Source: Alligator mississippiensis (lineage: Eukaryota; Chordata; Crocodylia; Alligatoridae). From it: a stretch of 64,000 nucleotides of DNA. The notes under the pieces were generated by a model. That model saw only the letters and a list, made by a program, of their open reading frames with translations. It was not told the origin of the DNA and did no database searches. A program made the translations under genes and the position numbers. How positions within the stretch are numbered: position 1 is the stretch's first letter; every line of letters starts with the position of its first letter. Below, in pieces: positions 10,782-22,974 of the stretch. The stretch spans positions 77,753,395 to 77,817,394 of the forward strand of contig NC_081833.1 in the NCBI RefSeq assembly GCF_030867095.1. Reading direction: 5' to 3'.

Positions 10782-11190
10782 GCAGATACTTGGAGTTCTC
10801 TTAACATGCTTGAAGATGAGGAGCTTGGTGAATACCTTCTGGATCGTGTTTGGTTCACACTATTACAGTCTACGACTCTTTTTGTATTCTTTTCTTTGTA
10901 TACAGTTGACATCAGGCTTATTTGAGAGGACACTGGGATTAGTGTTTCTCATGTTTGTTGACCGTTCAAGAGGAATTGATTCACTTTTGCAGCAAGATTG
11001 CATTTCAAAACCCATGCAGATTATGATGGGACCTGCTTTGCTGAAAATTCTATCACCTTTGATTGATTAGCTCACTCAGAATTTGGTTCAAAATGCACCA
11101 TGAAATAATGGTGAATCACAAGGTAATAATAGCTATGTAAACAACTTGTATTGTCTTTATTTCCTGAATAAATTCACAAATAAGTCCTGA
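10782..11190 (+). terminator. TMEM231: TMEM231 3' UTR and polyadenylation signal
   Basis: The region after the TGA stop is unspliced and AT-rich. An AATAAA signal lies at 11167-11172, so cleavage is expected about 10-30 bases later, giving a 3' UTR of about 400 bases. A downstream GT-rich stretch follows (gttctgtcaagcttttatctgg region). Confidence 0.7.
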
Positions 11191-11499
11191 AAAGTATAGT
11201 TCTGTCAAGCTTTTATCTGGAGAGTGGAGGCAGAATTTGAAAGTGGGAGGAGAGGTAAAAGGCATACTTTCCAGGAGTTAGTGGCTCTGCATTTTTATTG
11301 CACTGATTTGTGAACAAGCTGTATCCATCTCTCAAGTTCTATTGGTGCTTAGTCACGAGCATGGAACATTAATCGGACAGAAACTAGGTTTCTTAAATGC
11401 CAAATATTCTGGGTCATGTAACATGAAAGGGTGACTTAATTTTGGATAACTGAAAGCCAAGAGTGGATGTAGGAATGTGGATCATTGGTTTTGGGGTAT

Positions 11500-12290
11500 C
11501 TGACTTTTTTTTTTTTTTTTTTAATTCCCCATTCCTGTAGTGCATACAAACATTAGTTGTAGGCCAGGTCTCCGTGGTGCGAAGTACTGTACATGCGCAG
11601 AACACACAGATCATCCCTGCCTCCAATAGCTTACTGTCCAGCTGTAAGACAAGACATGACAAAGCGATACAGAAAGGAGTGCAAGGAAAGATTGAGAGGA
11701 TGTTTGTCAGCAGGATGGACAATGAAAACAGCAGTTTCAGCACACCAGCTGCCTAACTGTTATTACATCTTTTGTAGATGCCACAGGAATGGAGAGCTTA
11801 AAAGGAGTGTTTTGAGGGAGGATAAGGATATAGCTTTGCAGGCATTTACACTGAATTCCTCCGAACGTGATAGGAAAAGTGGGAGAAAGTATAGTGTTTG
11901 TTAGAAAATGTAATGGGTGAACAATGGAGGCTGGTTCATTGCCTACTGCAGATAGGAGACAGCATCTCAGTAACAGGTAGGTTAGGCTAGGCTGTGAAAA
12001 GCCTCAAAGGCAAAGACAAATAGCTTGTGTTTGATTCAATACAAGGGGCGAGTCAGGGGAGGCTGAGAAAGGAATGATGGCTCAGTGTGATAGCCAAGAA
12101 TCATGACCTTTGCAGGATATTCTGGATGAGTACTAGCAAGGCAAGGCTGCATCTGACAAGGCCAGAGAGGGTGTTACAATAACTGAGGCACAAGATGATA
12201 CGACTGCATGAAGGTTTTGAATGGTTAGAAAGGAAAGATTAGTGTGTAAGTATGTTACGCGGAAAGAATCAGCATGATTTATGTACAGGC
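11500..12290 (+). repeat. Old interspersed repeat, family unassigned
   Basis: A T-run (about 11,503-11,522) is followed by sequence such as atccctgcctccaatagc, ctgtaagacaagacatgac, cacaccagctgcctaac and gtgaaaagcctcaaaggc. I recall this succession from a repeat scattered widely in turtle and other amniote genomes, but I cannot name the family with confidence. No frame is conserved. The 300 bases before it (11,190-11,500) are plain AT-rich intergenic DNA. Confidence 0.45.
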
Positions 12291-12429
12291 TGGCTAGAAA
12301 AAAATGAGAGAAAATTATCTCGAGTATTATCTTAAACTTATGTAACCCTTGCCGGCATGCTAGGCTGGCTGATGTGCCAGATTCTGGATACTGAGGGTGC
12401 CAGTAGCCTGAGGAACCAAGAGCGTACCT

Positions 12430-13620
12430 TGGAGAGGTGCCCCCCCTAAACCTCACTGCCCAAGAATTTACTTTGAGTCCAATAAACAAATGGGTTTCTT
12501 TATTATACACAACTGTATACCAAAATGATTAAATCAAGTGAAGAAATATATATATTATCAATAATAAAACCAACAATTTGAATAGAATTTACAACTGCAA
12601 CAGTAGATGAATAATTCCACCACACTGGGTGGTCCCACTTGCATCAGGCGACCTCAAACGTTACATTCCCCTGGTTATAACGCGTTAAGACGGTTCCCCC
12701 CATAACCTGAGTGGCAGTACAGCTTTACTTATGGTCCACCGCTAGGTGGCAGAGGCGAGGCTTCTGCTGCTCCCGGGAAGGTGGACTCTGGTCTTCCTTG
12801 GTAACTCAGCAAAAGGAACGTCTCTGATCAGCCGCTGCAGGTAAGAGGCTTCTTTTCCGTGGTTTCCTTCTGAAAAAACACACCTCCAGCAAACACTAGG
12901 GGTTTCGTGTCCTGTCTCACACCCATGCAGATTCGGGGTTCTCACAGCTCACTCCCTCTCTGAGCTGTCTCTCCCGCAGCACCTCCACACGCAGACGGGC
13001 GATTCTCTGCAGACCTCCCTTTCCCGCCCAAACGGAGACCTTCCCTCTGCAGGCGCCTGATCAGGCAGGTTCTCCCAGCTCGCTTCCCAACCCCACCCCA
13101 TTCTTTCCCTGGGTACGTGTCTCTGATTGTGTTAGGCCCCAGCTCAAGTCCGGGTTCGTGCCCGGTATGCAAAGGCCAATAAAGATACCAGGGGTGAAAG
13201 TATAAATTAGATTTATTGCTAGCAATAAAAGGTGCAAGCGGAATAATCTCACAGAATAAGCACACCAGATATGCAATACTAAGCCCCTTATATACAGGGG
13301 TTTGAACCTTCATAAGCATCCTTGTTTGCTAATTGGCTATAAAGGAGAGGCGCAAGGAGTTCTTTACTGAGCATGTCTCTATACCTGTGTTTTAGCTATG
13401 TATCTCATTAACATACATATATGTTTCATTAGCATATTTCTTCCCCACCTAGGGGTGTGATTTTTAGTATTTTAATGAGCTCTTTGTCCCAGTACTTCTG
13501 ATTCTGCTTTTGTTTTCAAGCCTCCTCTATCTAAGACTGTCCGCTCCTTATTGCAGATGGGCATTTATCACATAACATTCACTTTTGCTTAGGCTTTGCA
13601 TAGTAGTTTCTAGGTCAAAC
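12430..13620 (-). mobile_element. LTR-like fossil(s), minus orientation
   Basis: Two segments look like antisense long terminal repeats. The clearer one, from about 13,125 to 13,600, shows on the minus strand a CCAAT box (about 13,332), a TATA box (about 13,290) and an AATAAA signal (about 13,213) in the order and spacing of an LTR. The other, from about 12,430, has similar but weaker signals. The family is an endogenous retrovirus-like LTR of unknown clade; the copy is old and no coding part was recognised. Exact ends were not found. Confidence 0.45.
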
Positions 13621-14910
13621 CTCACAATTGCACAGATCCAACCCTGGGCAGGGAATCAGCTTCTCCTGGGATGACTGAGCCACTCCTCTGTCTTGAAGTC
13701 CGCTCCCCGCAAGCCTCAGCTTCGTTCCCTTTGCCCGGGGTGGGGGGGGGGGGGACGAGCAGGAGGGACTAATTCTCTGCCCTCCTCTCCAGGCTGGTGT
13801 AGCTCCCTGCAACTTCTGCCCCGGCTGCTTTTCCCTCCCTTAGCGTTTATGGCTCCACAGTAGCCAATCAGACCCCTGGGTTTGCAATGAGGGCTCTGGT
13901 TACAGTTCAAATCCTCCAGTAAAAAGCATGCATTGTGCACAGCATACCTTCCGTTTGAAAAAAGCTATTGCACTCTGCAAACTTCTTGCTGCCTTTCTTG
14001 CAGCATTCTTAGGCCCAGGTCACCAACTCAGCTTGCAGCCAAGCAAGCCTTTGCAGCTGTTACACTTACATGGATCTGAATGATGAGGAGCGGGTGATCT
14101 TGTTCAGTGATCAGGGAGGGAGGGACTGGGGCAGGGTGGCACTGAAGAGATGTTTTTAGCCATGTTGAATTTGAACTAAATTCTGGAGAGCCACTAAGAG
14201 AGGTGGTGGCGGTGGTTGTTGTTGTTAATAAGTGATCCGGTCTTGTACCCGTGCCCTCCAGAAGGCCCAGCACAGCTTCCAGTAGATGAGAACAGCAGCA
14301 GCCTTATACTACCGGTACCGCCTCATGCAGGGCTCTGATGGAAAGAGAAGCTGCCAGGGTATTTAACACGGCTCCCCATGCTGGGAGCTGCGCAGTGCAG
14401 TATTGCCTGAGGCGATTGTTTCCCCTCCTCTGCAGAGGCTGTGCCATGATCACCCCGCCCTGGGGGGCTGGTGGCAGTGTGGCCCTGAGGTTTTGTGTTC
14501 CTGGGGCAGGCTCTACGTTCCCTCAAACACAGGGTGGGACTCGTACCTGGCCTTTTGATGGGGGGGGGGCATAAAAAAGGGAAGGAGAGGGCAGTGAGAC
14601 TGAAACGTCTCAAAAGTTTCCCAAAACTGTCTGTGTTGGGGTGCTGCAGCAGTTAAAATGCTGCTGATGCCCAGAGAGGTACAGGAGGAGGTGCGACCTG
14701 GCAAACTATGGAAAGGATTAGCAGAGGGGAAGGAGGAGCAGAATAGGGAAAGAAAGGATCTGGGAAGATTGATGGGCTGGGCTGGGAGCCATTTGAGTAA
14801 AGTGGGAAGAAGAACTAGGGTGGAGAATGAAGATCAGGCAAGGAGCTGGGGGAGTAGCTGGCATGGAGCGGGAAAGGGTCCTATGCGCATCTTTTGTAAA
14901 AAGGGATTCT
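13620..14910. other. Intergenic, no gene recognised
   Basis: Mixed-composition DNA with a G-run at 13,738-13,754 and a GTT/GGT trinucleotide patch near 14,203-14,228. The open frames are short and mutually overlapping. No transposon ends were recognised. Confidence 0.5.
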
Positions 14911-14911
14911 T

Positions 14912-15172
14912 GGTTGTAGCTGTGTTGGTCTAAGGACATAGGTAGGAAAGGTTCTTCGGGTAGATGTGATGTCTTTTATTAGACCAACTAAATAGTTGGA
15001 AAACATGTTCTTTGCAAGCTTTTGGGCACAGATGCCCTTCTTCAGGCATAGGGAGACTGCTGGTGTTAATGCCTGAAAAAGGGCGTTAGTGCCTGAAAGC
15101 TTGCAAAGAACATTTTTTCCAGTTGTTTAGTTGGTCTAATAAAAGATATCACATCTACCCAAAAAACCTTTG
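14912..15172. mobile_element. Penelope-type terminal repeats as an inverted pair with hammerhead-like cores
   Basis: The segment folds back on itself: tctaaggacata...tattagaccaactaaatagt and gcaaagaacat on the left return inverted on the right, around a centre near 15,060. The same sequence ends the Penelope-like element at 26.8 kb, so this is a pair of its terminal repeats in opposite orientation. The minus strand at 15,015-15,046 reads CTGAAGA, a GGGC/GCCC stem, then AAAAGC; the plus strand at 15,073-15,100 reads CTGAAAA...GAAAGC. Both resemble decayed hammerhead ribozyme cores (CUGANGA...GAAA). No coding part is present. Confidence 0.6.
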
Positions 15173-15569
15173 CCCTCTGTAAAAATGCTCTCACCATGGA
15201 GCTGCAGCCTTGACAGTCAGGAAATGCCCCAAACTAGGCTGCAGGGTCAAGCACTGAAGAGTCTTTCAAGGGAGCTTTGTCTGTGCTCCTCTGCTGCTTG
15301 TTTGAGATCCTGCTGTCCCACTGTCTGTTCCTTTCAGAGGGCAAGTGCGTGATTTCGCTGTCATGGGATTAAGGCTTAATGTTTTGGAAACCACTGTCCG
15401 TGCAACGAGAAGTGGGAAGGGACTCTGTTGCGATGGAAAAGAAACCAGAAGATAGGTTAGTGCTCTTAACAAAGCACACATGCTCGTTGCCTGCGGTGCA
15501 GGGGTTTTGGCAGCCACCCACAGACGGATTTTGCAGGTTGGAAATGCATCAGTTGTTTGGAATTTGGAT

Positions 15570-16920
15570 TCCTGGCTCGGCCGCTCCTCCCCGCCTTTGC
15601 CCACACGTTGAGCGCGGGCCGCGTCCGCAGAGGAGAGCCTGCCCGGGCCGGGACTGCGCTCCTAGGTCGGTGTTTTGAGTCCGCGGGTCCCGGCTGGCTG
15701 CAGCGGCCGCCCCGGCGCCCTGTGGCTGGTCTCCTCCCCAGCGTTGCTGCCCACCTCGCGGCGTGGCCGCAGACCGGGGCTGCGCGGCGGGGAAGTATTT
15801 CCTGTGGGTGTTTACACCCGTCACGTTCCGGCTGGCTCGGAGCTCTCCCCGTCCAGCGCGGCGGGGTCGTAGAAGGTCCGGGTCGCGGGGCTCCGGCGGT
15901 GCCGCCCCGGGCGTGAGCCGGCCCCCTTGTGCCGTCCCGCGGCCGAGCCCCTCGGGCTGCGGGCAGCGGCGCGGGCAGCTCCCGGCGCGCTGCCCCGCTG
16001 GTGCCGGATGCCGGCAGCCTAGCTTTGCTCTGCGCCCCGGCCCGCCTCGCCCCGGAGTCCCGCGCCCGTTACAGCCGCGTGCGCGCGGGGCCGTTGCTGG
16101 AGGGGAGGAGCGGGCCGGGCCGGGCCGGGCCGCCTGTGCAGTGCGTGCGCGGCCTGGGGGCGGGGGCCGCTGCCTCGGGATCGGCCCCTCGCCCGCTCCT
16201 CCCGCCGCCGCCGGCCGCGGCCACGTCTGAAAGCGGCTCATTGTCTCGGCGCGCAAGTCGGAGCCGCGTCGGCAGCAGCGCCCGGAGGCGGCCGCGCAGG
16301 TACGGGGGCCGGGGCCGGGCGGCATGGGGCCCGGCGCCGCCCCGCTCCGCCTCGCCCCGCTTCCCCCGCCCGGGGACCCACGGGGGGCTCCGGCCCGGCG
16401 CCGCGGGGCGGGGCGGGGCGGGAAGGGCCTTGGCCCCGGGGGTCCGCGCAGCGCGGGTCTCGGCGAAGGGGCCGGGAGCAGGCGGGCTCGGCTCAGCCCG
16501 TCCCGTCCCGTCCCGCCCCGCCCGCGGCCCGGCTGCGAGCGGCGCTGAGCCGGCAGGTCCCTTGCGTGTGTCCGCCCGCCCGCTCCCACCCGCCGGGAGG
16601 GGCCGGGGCCGGGGCCGGGGCCGGGGCCGGCTCGCGGCCTGGCGGCGGGGCGGCTCCCAGCCGGGCTGGGTTTCGGGCCGTGTCTGTCCCGGGGCCGGGC
16701 GCGGAGACCCGCTCTCGGACGCCGCCCGGGCCCGGAACGCTGCTTTGGGCCGACCCGGAGCCGGAGCGACCCTGCCGCTCGGGCTGCCGGGGCTGGGGCT
16801 GGGGCCGCTGCCTGCTCCGCTCCTTTGTGCTGCCCTTCCTGGTGTGCCGCGGCCGCTTGGCTGCCCCGGACCTGGGGCTCGAGCTTTTCGGCAACTTGGA
16901 GCAGTTCCCTTGAAGTGAAG
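15570..16920. promoter_or_regulatory. CpG island, probable sulfotransferase promoter and 5' non-coding exon
   Basis: Very GC- and CpG-rich DNA with many GC boxes and no TATA box. A good donor, gcgcag|gtacgg, ends a possible exon at 16,299. The next good acceptor in front of a gene is at 18,474-18,475, 21 bases into the exon that holds the sulfotransferase start. The simplest reading is a non-coding first exon spliced to the coding exon. Overlapping long open frames on both strands reflect the GC content only. Confidence 0.6.
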
Positions 16921-18475
16921 GGCATCCCGAAGTGGAGGCTGCAGCACTGCTGAAGGAAAAAGGACTTGTGCAACACCACCACCACCTGGTGACTGGACCC
17001 AACAACCCGGGCCTGGATCCCAGGCTACTTACTGCAGGCAAGAAGGTCCCGTAATCCTGCTCGTGAATGCATCACCGAGCAGTAGAAAAATCTTCCTGGT
17101 TTGGTTGTTCGGTTCCTTGCTCCACTGCTCTGCTTCTGAGCGTAGTCAGCACAGAGACAGGCTCCACAGGTCTGAATGCAGCCCACGGTGCAGGTGTGCC
17201 CTTAATGTGGTTTGAATGGGTGTTCCTTGACGACCGAAGACTTCTCCGGTAGTACAGAGACAAGGAGTCGGCTGGCAGGGCAGGGCAGGACAGGGCAGAC
17301 GTGACTTCCAAAGTCTGGCTCTTGGTTTCGCCATGACAGTCTTCACTCTCAGGTGCCAGCTGGAAAGACGAGGTTGTAGGCGGGCTCGTCTGCAGCCCAG
17401 CAGAGGCTGACTGATCAGAATGGAGCAGCGGCTCTGCTCCGTAACACTGAAACTGGTTTACTGCTTAAAAACCACGCGTGTTCTTACCAGCCTAGTCTTG
17501 GGAATTAGGACTGTGTTGAAATTTGTTGTACATACGGGGAATGTAGGATATGGCTTGTTGGTGCAGCTTTGAAATTACTAGAGGAAGGAGCTCCTCATCC
17601 TCGGCCCCTGCGTAAAGGTCAGCTGTTTACCAAGTAACCTGGTTCCTCAAATGTTGTGTGTGCAGACTGCAGTGGAGGCCCCTCTGCCAGCAAGCTCCAG
17701 TGTGGACACAGCTCTCCTGGCAGGAGGCAGCTTCTGCTGCAGAACCTCTGCTGTTGGCTTGCTCCTCGGGGCAAAAAAAATCCTTCTGCTGGCAAAGTGG
17801 TGTCCACGCCAGGGCAGGTGGCCCTTTTGTGCTGCCTCTGATAGTTAAAGGAGCAGGAGCCCTAGCAGTGTAAAAGTCCCCACAGTCCCTTGGGGTTTTC
17901 CTTAGCTGGTGCCTCATGGTCCATTGCCCCTGTGAGAAGCAGCAGTGGAAAGGCATTAAAGGGCAATGTGTGGAGTTCCAGGTTGGTGCCAGCTGAACCG
18001 ACCCATGTGGGGAAGGATGCATGTATGCAGCAAGATTAGGACTTGAAGCCAGGTGGTGAAATGCTCTGACTCTTGAACTGGAGCTAGACCCATGCACTGT
18101 GGCAGTGCCCATCGAATGTGTCCTGTGAATGCCCCTTGCTCCCTGCCTGTGCTGTGCTTTTACCTAGCCTGCTCTGTAGGTAGTTCTGGAGGCCAACAGT
18201 GGCTTGCACCCTCCAGTTGCTAGAGCTTCCGGTGGCTCCACTCACTCAGCAGCTGCTCCAGCTCCACGCAGACTGCACCTTGGGAAGGCACCAGCTGCTG
18301 ACGGCAGCGCAGCGGCCCAAAGGAGGCACGCTGGCATTGATGGCTGCTGGGTGGTAGCAGAAGGGGGGGTGACACTGCTTGCTGGGCATTTTGCTCGTTG
18401 TATTTTGTCACTTGTTCTCCAGGAGTCTTGACTTGGTACCAAGTACTAAGCTGTGTTTTCCTAACTTTTTTCTAG
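16920..18475 (+). other. Probable intron between the CpG island and the sulfotransferase coding exon
   Basis: No gene or transposon was recognised. The stretch ends in the polypyrimidine tract ttttcctaactttttt followed by ctag at 18,472-18,475, a convincing acceptor. A second untranslated exon could be hidden near 16,900-17,040. Confidence 0.5.
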
Positions 18476-18502
18476 GGTATTGACTGCTTTTTTTCATTGA
18501 GT

Positions 18503-19684
18503 ATGGCAAGGCTTCGGGTTTCAAGCACCGTGGTTGTGATTTTCATTATGATTCAGACTGGATTATTACTGTTCATGTATGCTCGGCACAGTAGCTTCCT
18601 GCCTCACTCTGAAGAAAAGCCATCTCAGGTTCACATCCTCATTCTCTCCTCCTGGCGATCGGGATCTTCCTTCGTTGGCCAGCTCTTCAGCCAGCATCCT
18701 GATGTCTTCTACCTGATGGAGCCTGCCTGGCACGTGTGGGTAACTATGTACCAGAATAGTGCCAAAGTCTTACACATGGCAGTACGAGACCTAGTCAGGT
18801 CTGTCTTTTTGTGCGACATGTCCGTGTTTGATGCATACATGCCTTGGAAGCGAAATTTGTCCGATCTCTTCCAGTGGGCAGTGAGTCGGGCTCTCTGCTC
18901 TGCTCCTGCCTGTGATTCCTTTCAACGCGTGGATATTACAAATGAAATGGCCTGCAAGACTCTTTGTGGCAAATACCCATTCAGCAAAGTAGAGGAAGCT
19001 TGTAAAACCTACAGTCATGTTGTCATCAAGGAGGTCCGATTCTTTGATCTGAAAGTTCTGTACCCGCTTTTTACTGACCCCTCCTTGAACCTCAAAATCA
19101 TTCACTTGGTGCGTGACCCCAGGGCTGTAGTTAAGTCACGAGAACAATCTGTAAAAGCCTTAGCCCGTGACAGTGGAATAGTTCTGAACACCAATGGCAC
19201 TAAAGTGGAGGACAGCAAATACCTAGTCATGCAGGAAATTTGTAGAAGTCATGTGCAAATTTATGAAACAGCTACTCAAAAACCTCCCAAGTTCCTAAAA
19301 AATCGTTATTTGATGATCCGTTTTGAAGACCTCGTAAGAGATCCCCTGTCAGAAATCTCAGAAATGTATAAATTTGCAGATCTCAGTTTGACCCCCAGGC
19401 TTGAAAGCTGGATTTATAATATTACACATGGACAAGGACCAGGAAAGAAAAAGGAAGCCTTTAAAATCACCTCCCGTGATGCAGTCAATGTTTCTCAGGC
19501 CTGGAGAAATGTTCTTTCCTTCCAGAAAATTAAGAAAATACAAGAAGTCTGCAGAGGTGCTATAAACATGCTTGGCTATCAACTAGTGGATTCAGAAAAA
19601 GAACAGAAAGATTTGTCATTGGATTTAGTATTGCCAAGGCGAAGAAACCAGTTCACCTGGTCATCATTCAATACAAAGAACTAA
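18503..19684 (+). CDS. CHST6: GlcNAc 6-O-sulfotransferase, CHST5/CHST6 type, 393 aa
   Basis: This Golgi type II membrane enzyme transfers sulfate from PAPS to C6 of N-acetylglucosamine; in mammals CHST6 does this on corneal keratan sulfate and CHST5 on intestinal glycans. The frame is intronless, as in the family. A signal anchor spans residues 9-25. The 5'-phosphosulfate loop SSWRSGSSF is at 49-57 and the 3'-phosphate motif [12 protein letters not shown] at 202-213. Other family blocks are [40 protein letters not shown] and NVSQAWR. N-glycosylation sites are expected at Asn118, 231, 306 and 329. I chose the ATG at 18503 (A at -3, G at +4, family start) over the in-frame TTG six bases earlier. 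Only one copy is present, so it may be the single ancestor-like ortholog of both mammalian genes. It looks intact. Confidence 0.93.
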   Translation: MARLRVSSTVVVIFIMIQTGLLLFMYARHSSFLPHSEEKPSQVHILILSSWRSGSSFVGQLFSQHPDVFYLMEPAWHVWVTMYQNSAKVLHMAVRDLVRSVFLCDMSVFDAYMPWKRNLSDLFQWAVSRALCSAPACDSFQRVDITNEMACKTLCGKYPFSKVEEACKTYSHVVIKEVRFFDLKVLYPLFTDPSLNLKIIHLVRDPRAVVKSREQSVKALARDSGIVLNTNGTKVEDSKYLVMQEICRSHVQIYETATQKPPKFLKNRYLMIRFEDLVRDPLSEISEMYKFADLSLTPRLESWIYNITHGQGPGKKKEAFKITSRDAVNVSQAWRNVLSFQKIKKIQEVCRGAINMLGYQLVDSEKEQKDLSLDLVLPRRRNQFTWSSFNTKN

Positions 19685-20700
19685 GAAAGTTACCTTGTGA
19701 GATTTTGTTGGAAGTTTTATCTACTATGTGATGTGTAGATAACTTGCAAAGATGTGACTGTTGATTTTAATTCTGGCCCTAGCTGCTGTTTCTCCAAGTA
19801 ATGGAAACATTTCTTTTGCAGAGTCTCACACTGCAGAATGTGGGGGGAAAAAATAAATGCAGCAAGAAACTTGTCAGTGTGCAGACTTATGGCTGAGACG
19901 AGTTGGTCTGAATGTTGTCTAGTTAAGATCATGCGGAGGTTAAGCTACACCTTTCAACGGTGAATTAATGGAAAGGAAAAGACTTCTAATTATTTATTGC
20001 CAATATTACAACTTTTAGATGTTGCATTAAGCATTTTGAGAATGTTATTATCATCTCCAAATTTGATGTCAAGGAAATGATTGTGACAGAAACTTCCCAC
20101 TTACTTCACACTTAGTGTTCCCGGTATCCCCTGATCTGCAACTTTATTAGAAGATCTATTACACAGCTGTGTTTTTTGAAAACTTGTCTTACCCTTTTAA
20201 TTTGTTTTCATTTTCAGTAACAGAAATCCTTGAAGAAACTGGACTACTACTAACTAAATTATTTTGGTTCAATTGTGAAAGCAGCACCTTGATTTTGCTA
20301 GTAACTTTCCCTGTGCTTCTGACGAGTAGGATCCTCCTTAGGCATTTCTGCGAGTGACCAGAGAGTTTTGCATGAGAGTATAAAATCCCAAAGCATAAAA
20401 TTAGGACAAGTGGAATCATTATGGCAGCCTAGTAAGACCAACTGGGTTATTTGCTCCAGCCTCTAATTCCATGATATAGAATAGGAATGTTTTTGCTCTT
20501 AGAGTCTAACTCAAAGGGTTTTTTTTAAATAACTCTACTTGTAGCACTGAATAGTTAATAATTAATTAAAATCACCAACAGATTTAAGATGTCTGCCTTG
20601 GACATCTTGAACGTCTGCCTTGGAAACGTGGGTGTTATTTATACTGCTGTATAAGATTATTCGGTACAAACAGGTTTCAAAGTAGAAATAAAGATTTTTT
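19685..20700 (+). terminator. CHST6: Sulfotransferase 3' UTR with polyadenylation signals
   Basis: An AATAAA signal lies at 19852-19857, giving a short 3' UTR of about 190 bases. A further AATAAA at 20687-20692 would give a long form of about 1 kb. The DNA between is AT-rich and without other features. Which site is used cannot be told from sequence. Confidence 0.55.
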
Positions 20701-22105
20701 TTTAACCCTCTGCATCTCACGATGGACAGTAGCTTATCCTCCATTGACTCAGTATTGAATATACACTTAATAGGAATGGAGAAAAGTCATTGTACTGTTG
20801 GTTCTGGAAATGGGTAAAGCAAATCCTCACTGACGCGATGTAACTGGCTGGGTCCCAAACCACTTGCTTCTCCATGACAGGGATCCACACACCTCTTTCC
20901 TTTGATCCTCACATCTATGTCATCTGCAGCACAGTGTCAGGTGTGGGTGGTTCAGCCTTGGGGTCATCTGACATGTCCTAAAAGAAAAAGGGAAAGCAAA
21001 CAAACCCTCAGCAGCCAGCAAGATGCCTGCCTTCCTCCCAGGGACCTCTGGCAAGCCATGATTCAGTTCAGCACCCTCAGGCAAGTATAAAAAGTAAAAG
21101 CTCTGACTGGCCCCTCTTTGTCCCGAGGAACTCAAGCCAGCAGCAGCACAAGGAGCCCTGAGCTGCAGCTTTGAAGGCCTGTTTCTCCCCTGTACTTTAA
21201 CATGGGCAGTAAGGAGGGAGCAGGACCCTTCGTTGCAAAGGCTGATGCGTGAATCAAGTCTGCAGGGTGAGACAGAAGAAGACCCTAGAGCATGTGACAC
21301 TGAGCATCCTCTGGCACAAGGCCATTCCCATGCATTCTAAAAAGCTTGGCTGTGTTTTTAACTTAGAGAATGAAGCAGTTTTAATATTTCTTCTTGCTTT
21401 GCAAGCTCTTTTCCTTGCACATAGCATAGCATGAGAGATGAGACGCATGTGTGGATGACATGTCTGGATGATGATGTACATGCCTGATGATGATGAGACA
21501 CGTGTCCGGATTTAAATACGCTACACGAGAAACTGTGTATGGAGAAAAAAATGGAGAAATCAATTTTTTTAGAAAGAATGTGTCCTCAAGTTATCTTCCT
21601 ATTCAGATGGTGACTGATTACACTTATGTCAATGATAAAGACTTGTCCATACATACATTCTCAGAGCTCAGTATATGTGAGGTTTACTGTGGAGTTATGT
21701 GTGGATGCTGAAGCTTTTATGCTGATAATCTTTCAGAGGTGCCTCTGAGGTCCTGCTCCTCCATGTTGGTTCTGTCTCTAAAGAACAGTGGGGCTGGGTG
21801 GGGGCGGAAGGCTTTGAGTCTTTGATGCCCTCGGGGGACGGATGCATTTTAGACCCATAAAAAATGGAATGGGGGTCAGACCCCTTTGAATTTTAAGTGT
21901 GGGTATTCACATACTTTTGGTTGATCCTAGTAATTTTTCACAGATCCTTTAGACAGTCTGAATCCCCAGGGGTCCACGGACACGGGTTGAAAACCACTGC
22001 TGTAGAGGCTGCTGCTTAATGGGGTGTGGAGCACCATTTTTTTACAGAGGAAGAGCTCATTTCTGGAGTTAGGAAGGGGCACAGGCAGGCCCTGTGCTGT
22101 TGCTG
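20700..22105. other. Intergenic, no gene recognised
   Basis: Only short overlapping open frames are present. The string gggttgaaaaccactg near 21,985-22,000 resembles the right end of an old hAT element whose left end I could not find. A small patch of repeated gatgatgag/catgtgt words lies at 21,435-21,515. Confidence 0.4.
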
Positions 22106-22109
22106 GGGG

Positions 22110-22640
22110 AGGGCTGTCGTGGAAACACACACAGAGTACTTTTGGGTCAGGTCAGCAGAAGCTTTTATTCAAAAGAAACTACAGCTGTAGGGGGAGTTCC
22201 AAAGTGACATGGATTTCCCAAGCACTTGGAAGGGGTCCCCCCCCAAGAGCAAAATCAGGAGGCTTATATACTTTTTAACAGTCGCTTACAACTCACGTGA
22301 TCATATAGTGAAATTAGCATGAAAAGCGGCTATAATATTACTTCATTATTTCTTTGCTGTTATCAGGATGGGAATTATGGGGGAGATAGGGTTAGTTCAC
22401 AAACCTCCTTCTTGCACCTGGAAATCTACTTTGTACATACTTTTTTTTTTTTTCTACCTTCAAGGCCGCGGTGAGCGAAGCATTTGCAGAAGAGTTACAA
22501 AGAACAAACACTTGCCCTTATCTGTTCTACTGTACCGAGCCAGCAATTCTACACAAAGCGGTTATGTCATCTTATAACTAAAATAATCAAAGTTTAAGGC
22601 ATATATATTTTCTGATTCCACAGGGCTTTATCCTTTTATG
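22110..22640 (-). mobile_element. LTR-like fossil, minus orientation
   Basis: Read on the minus strand, this segment has a TATA-like box (about 22,264) followed about 100 bases later by an AATAAA-type signal (about 22,158), the layout of an LTR. It is followed on the plus strand by AT-rich sequence with a T-run at 22,440-22,453. It is probably a solo LTR of a retrovirus-like element. No coding part was seen, and the boundaries are approximate. Confidence 0.4.
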
Positions 22641-22974
22641 CCAGGACCACATTGGTGGGGTGCGAGGTACCTTTGTTTTGGGGGACAGGGAGGCACAGCT
22701 GGTGAGATTTGTAGCACTTCATGTTTCTGAGGGAAACTGATGCAGGAATATGGGGAACCTTGTTTCTGATAAGACGTTGCTGACAAGGTTTGGAGCAGTT
22801 GCCCTTTTGGGAGGGGGGGAGATGCTATTAAAGGGCAATGCTCTATTTAATGTTGTAAAACACATTTTCAAACTGGAGGATTTAAATGCTGTGACAACTT
22901 AAAGATGGAGGGTTTGCATCAAAGTGGCCTGGCCTACATGGACAGTGGAGTAGAAATGCCAGGCAAAAGTAGCC

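Noticed and set aside
15071-15100. A functional hammerhead ribozyme on the plus strand
   Set aside because: The CUGAAAA core deviates at the conserved CUGANGA positions and stem II is poor, so at most it is a relic.
15549-16985. A 478-codon open frame on the minus strand in a CpG island, with a 329-codon frame opposite
   Set aside because: Overlapping long frames on both strands are expected in very GC-rich DNA; the product is Pro/Arg/Ala/Gly-rich low complexity with no family resemblance.
18497-18502. In-frame TTG as the sulfotransferase start
   Set aside because: The ATG at 18503 has a good Kozak context and matches the family N-terminus; a non-ATG start is not needed.
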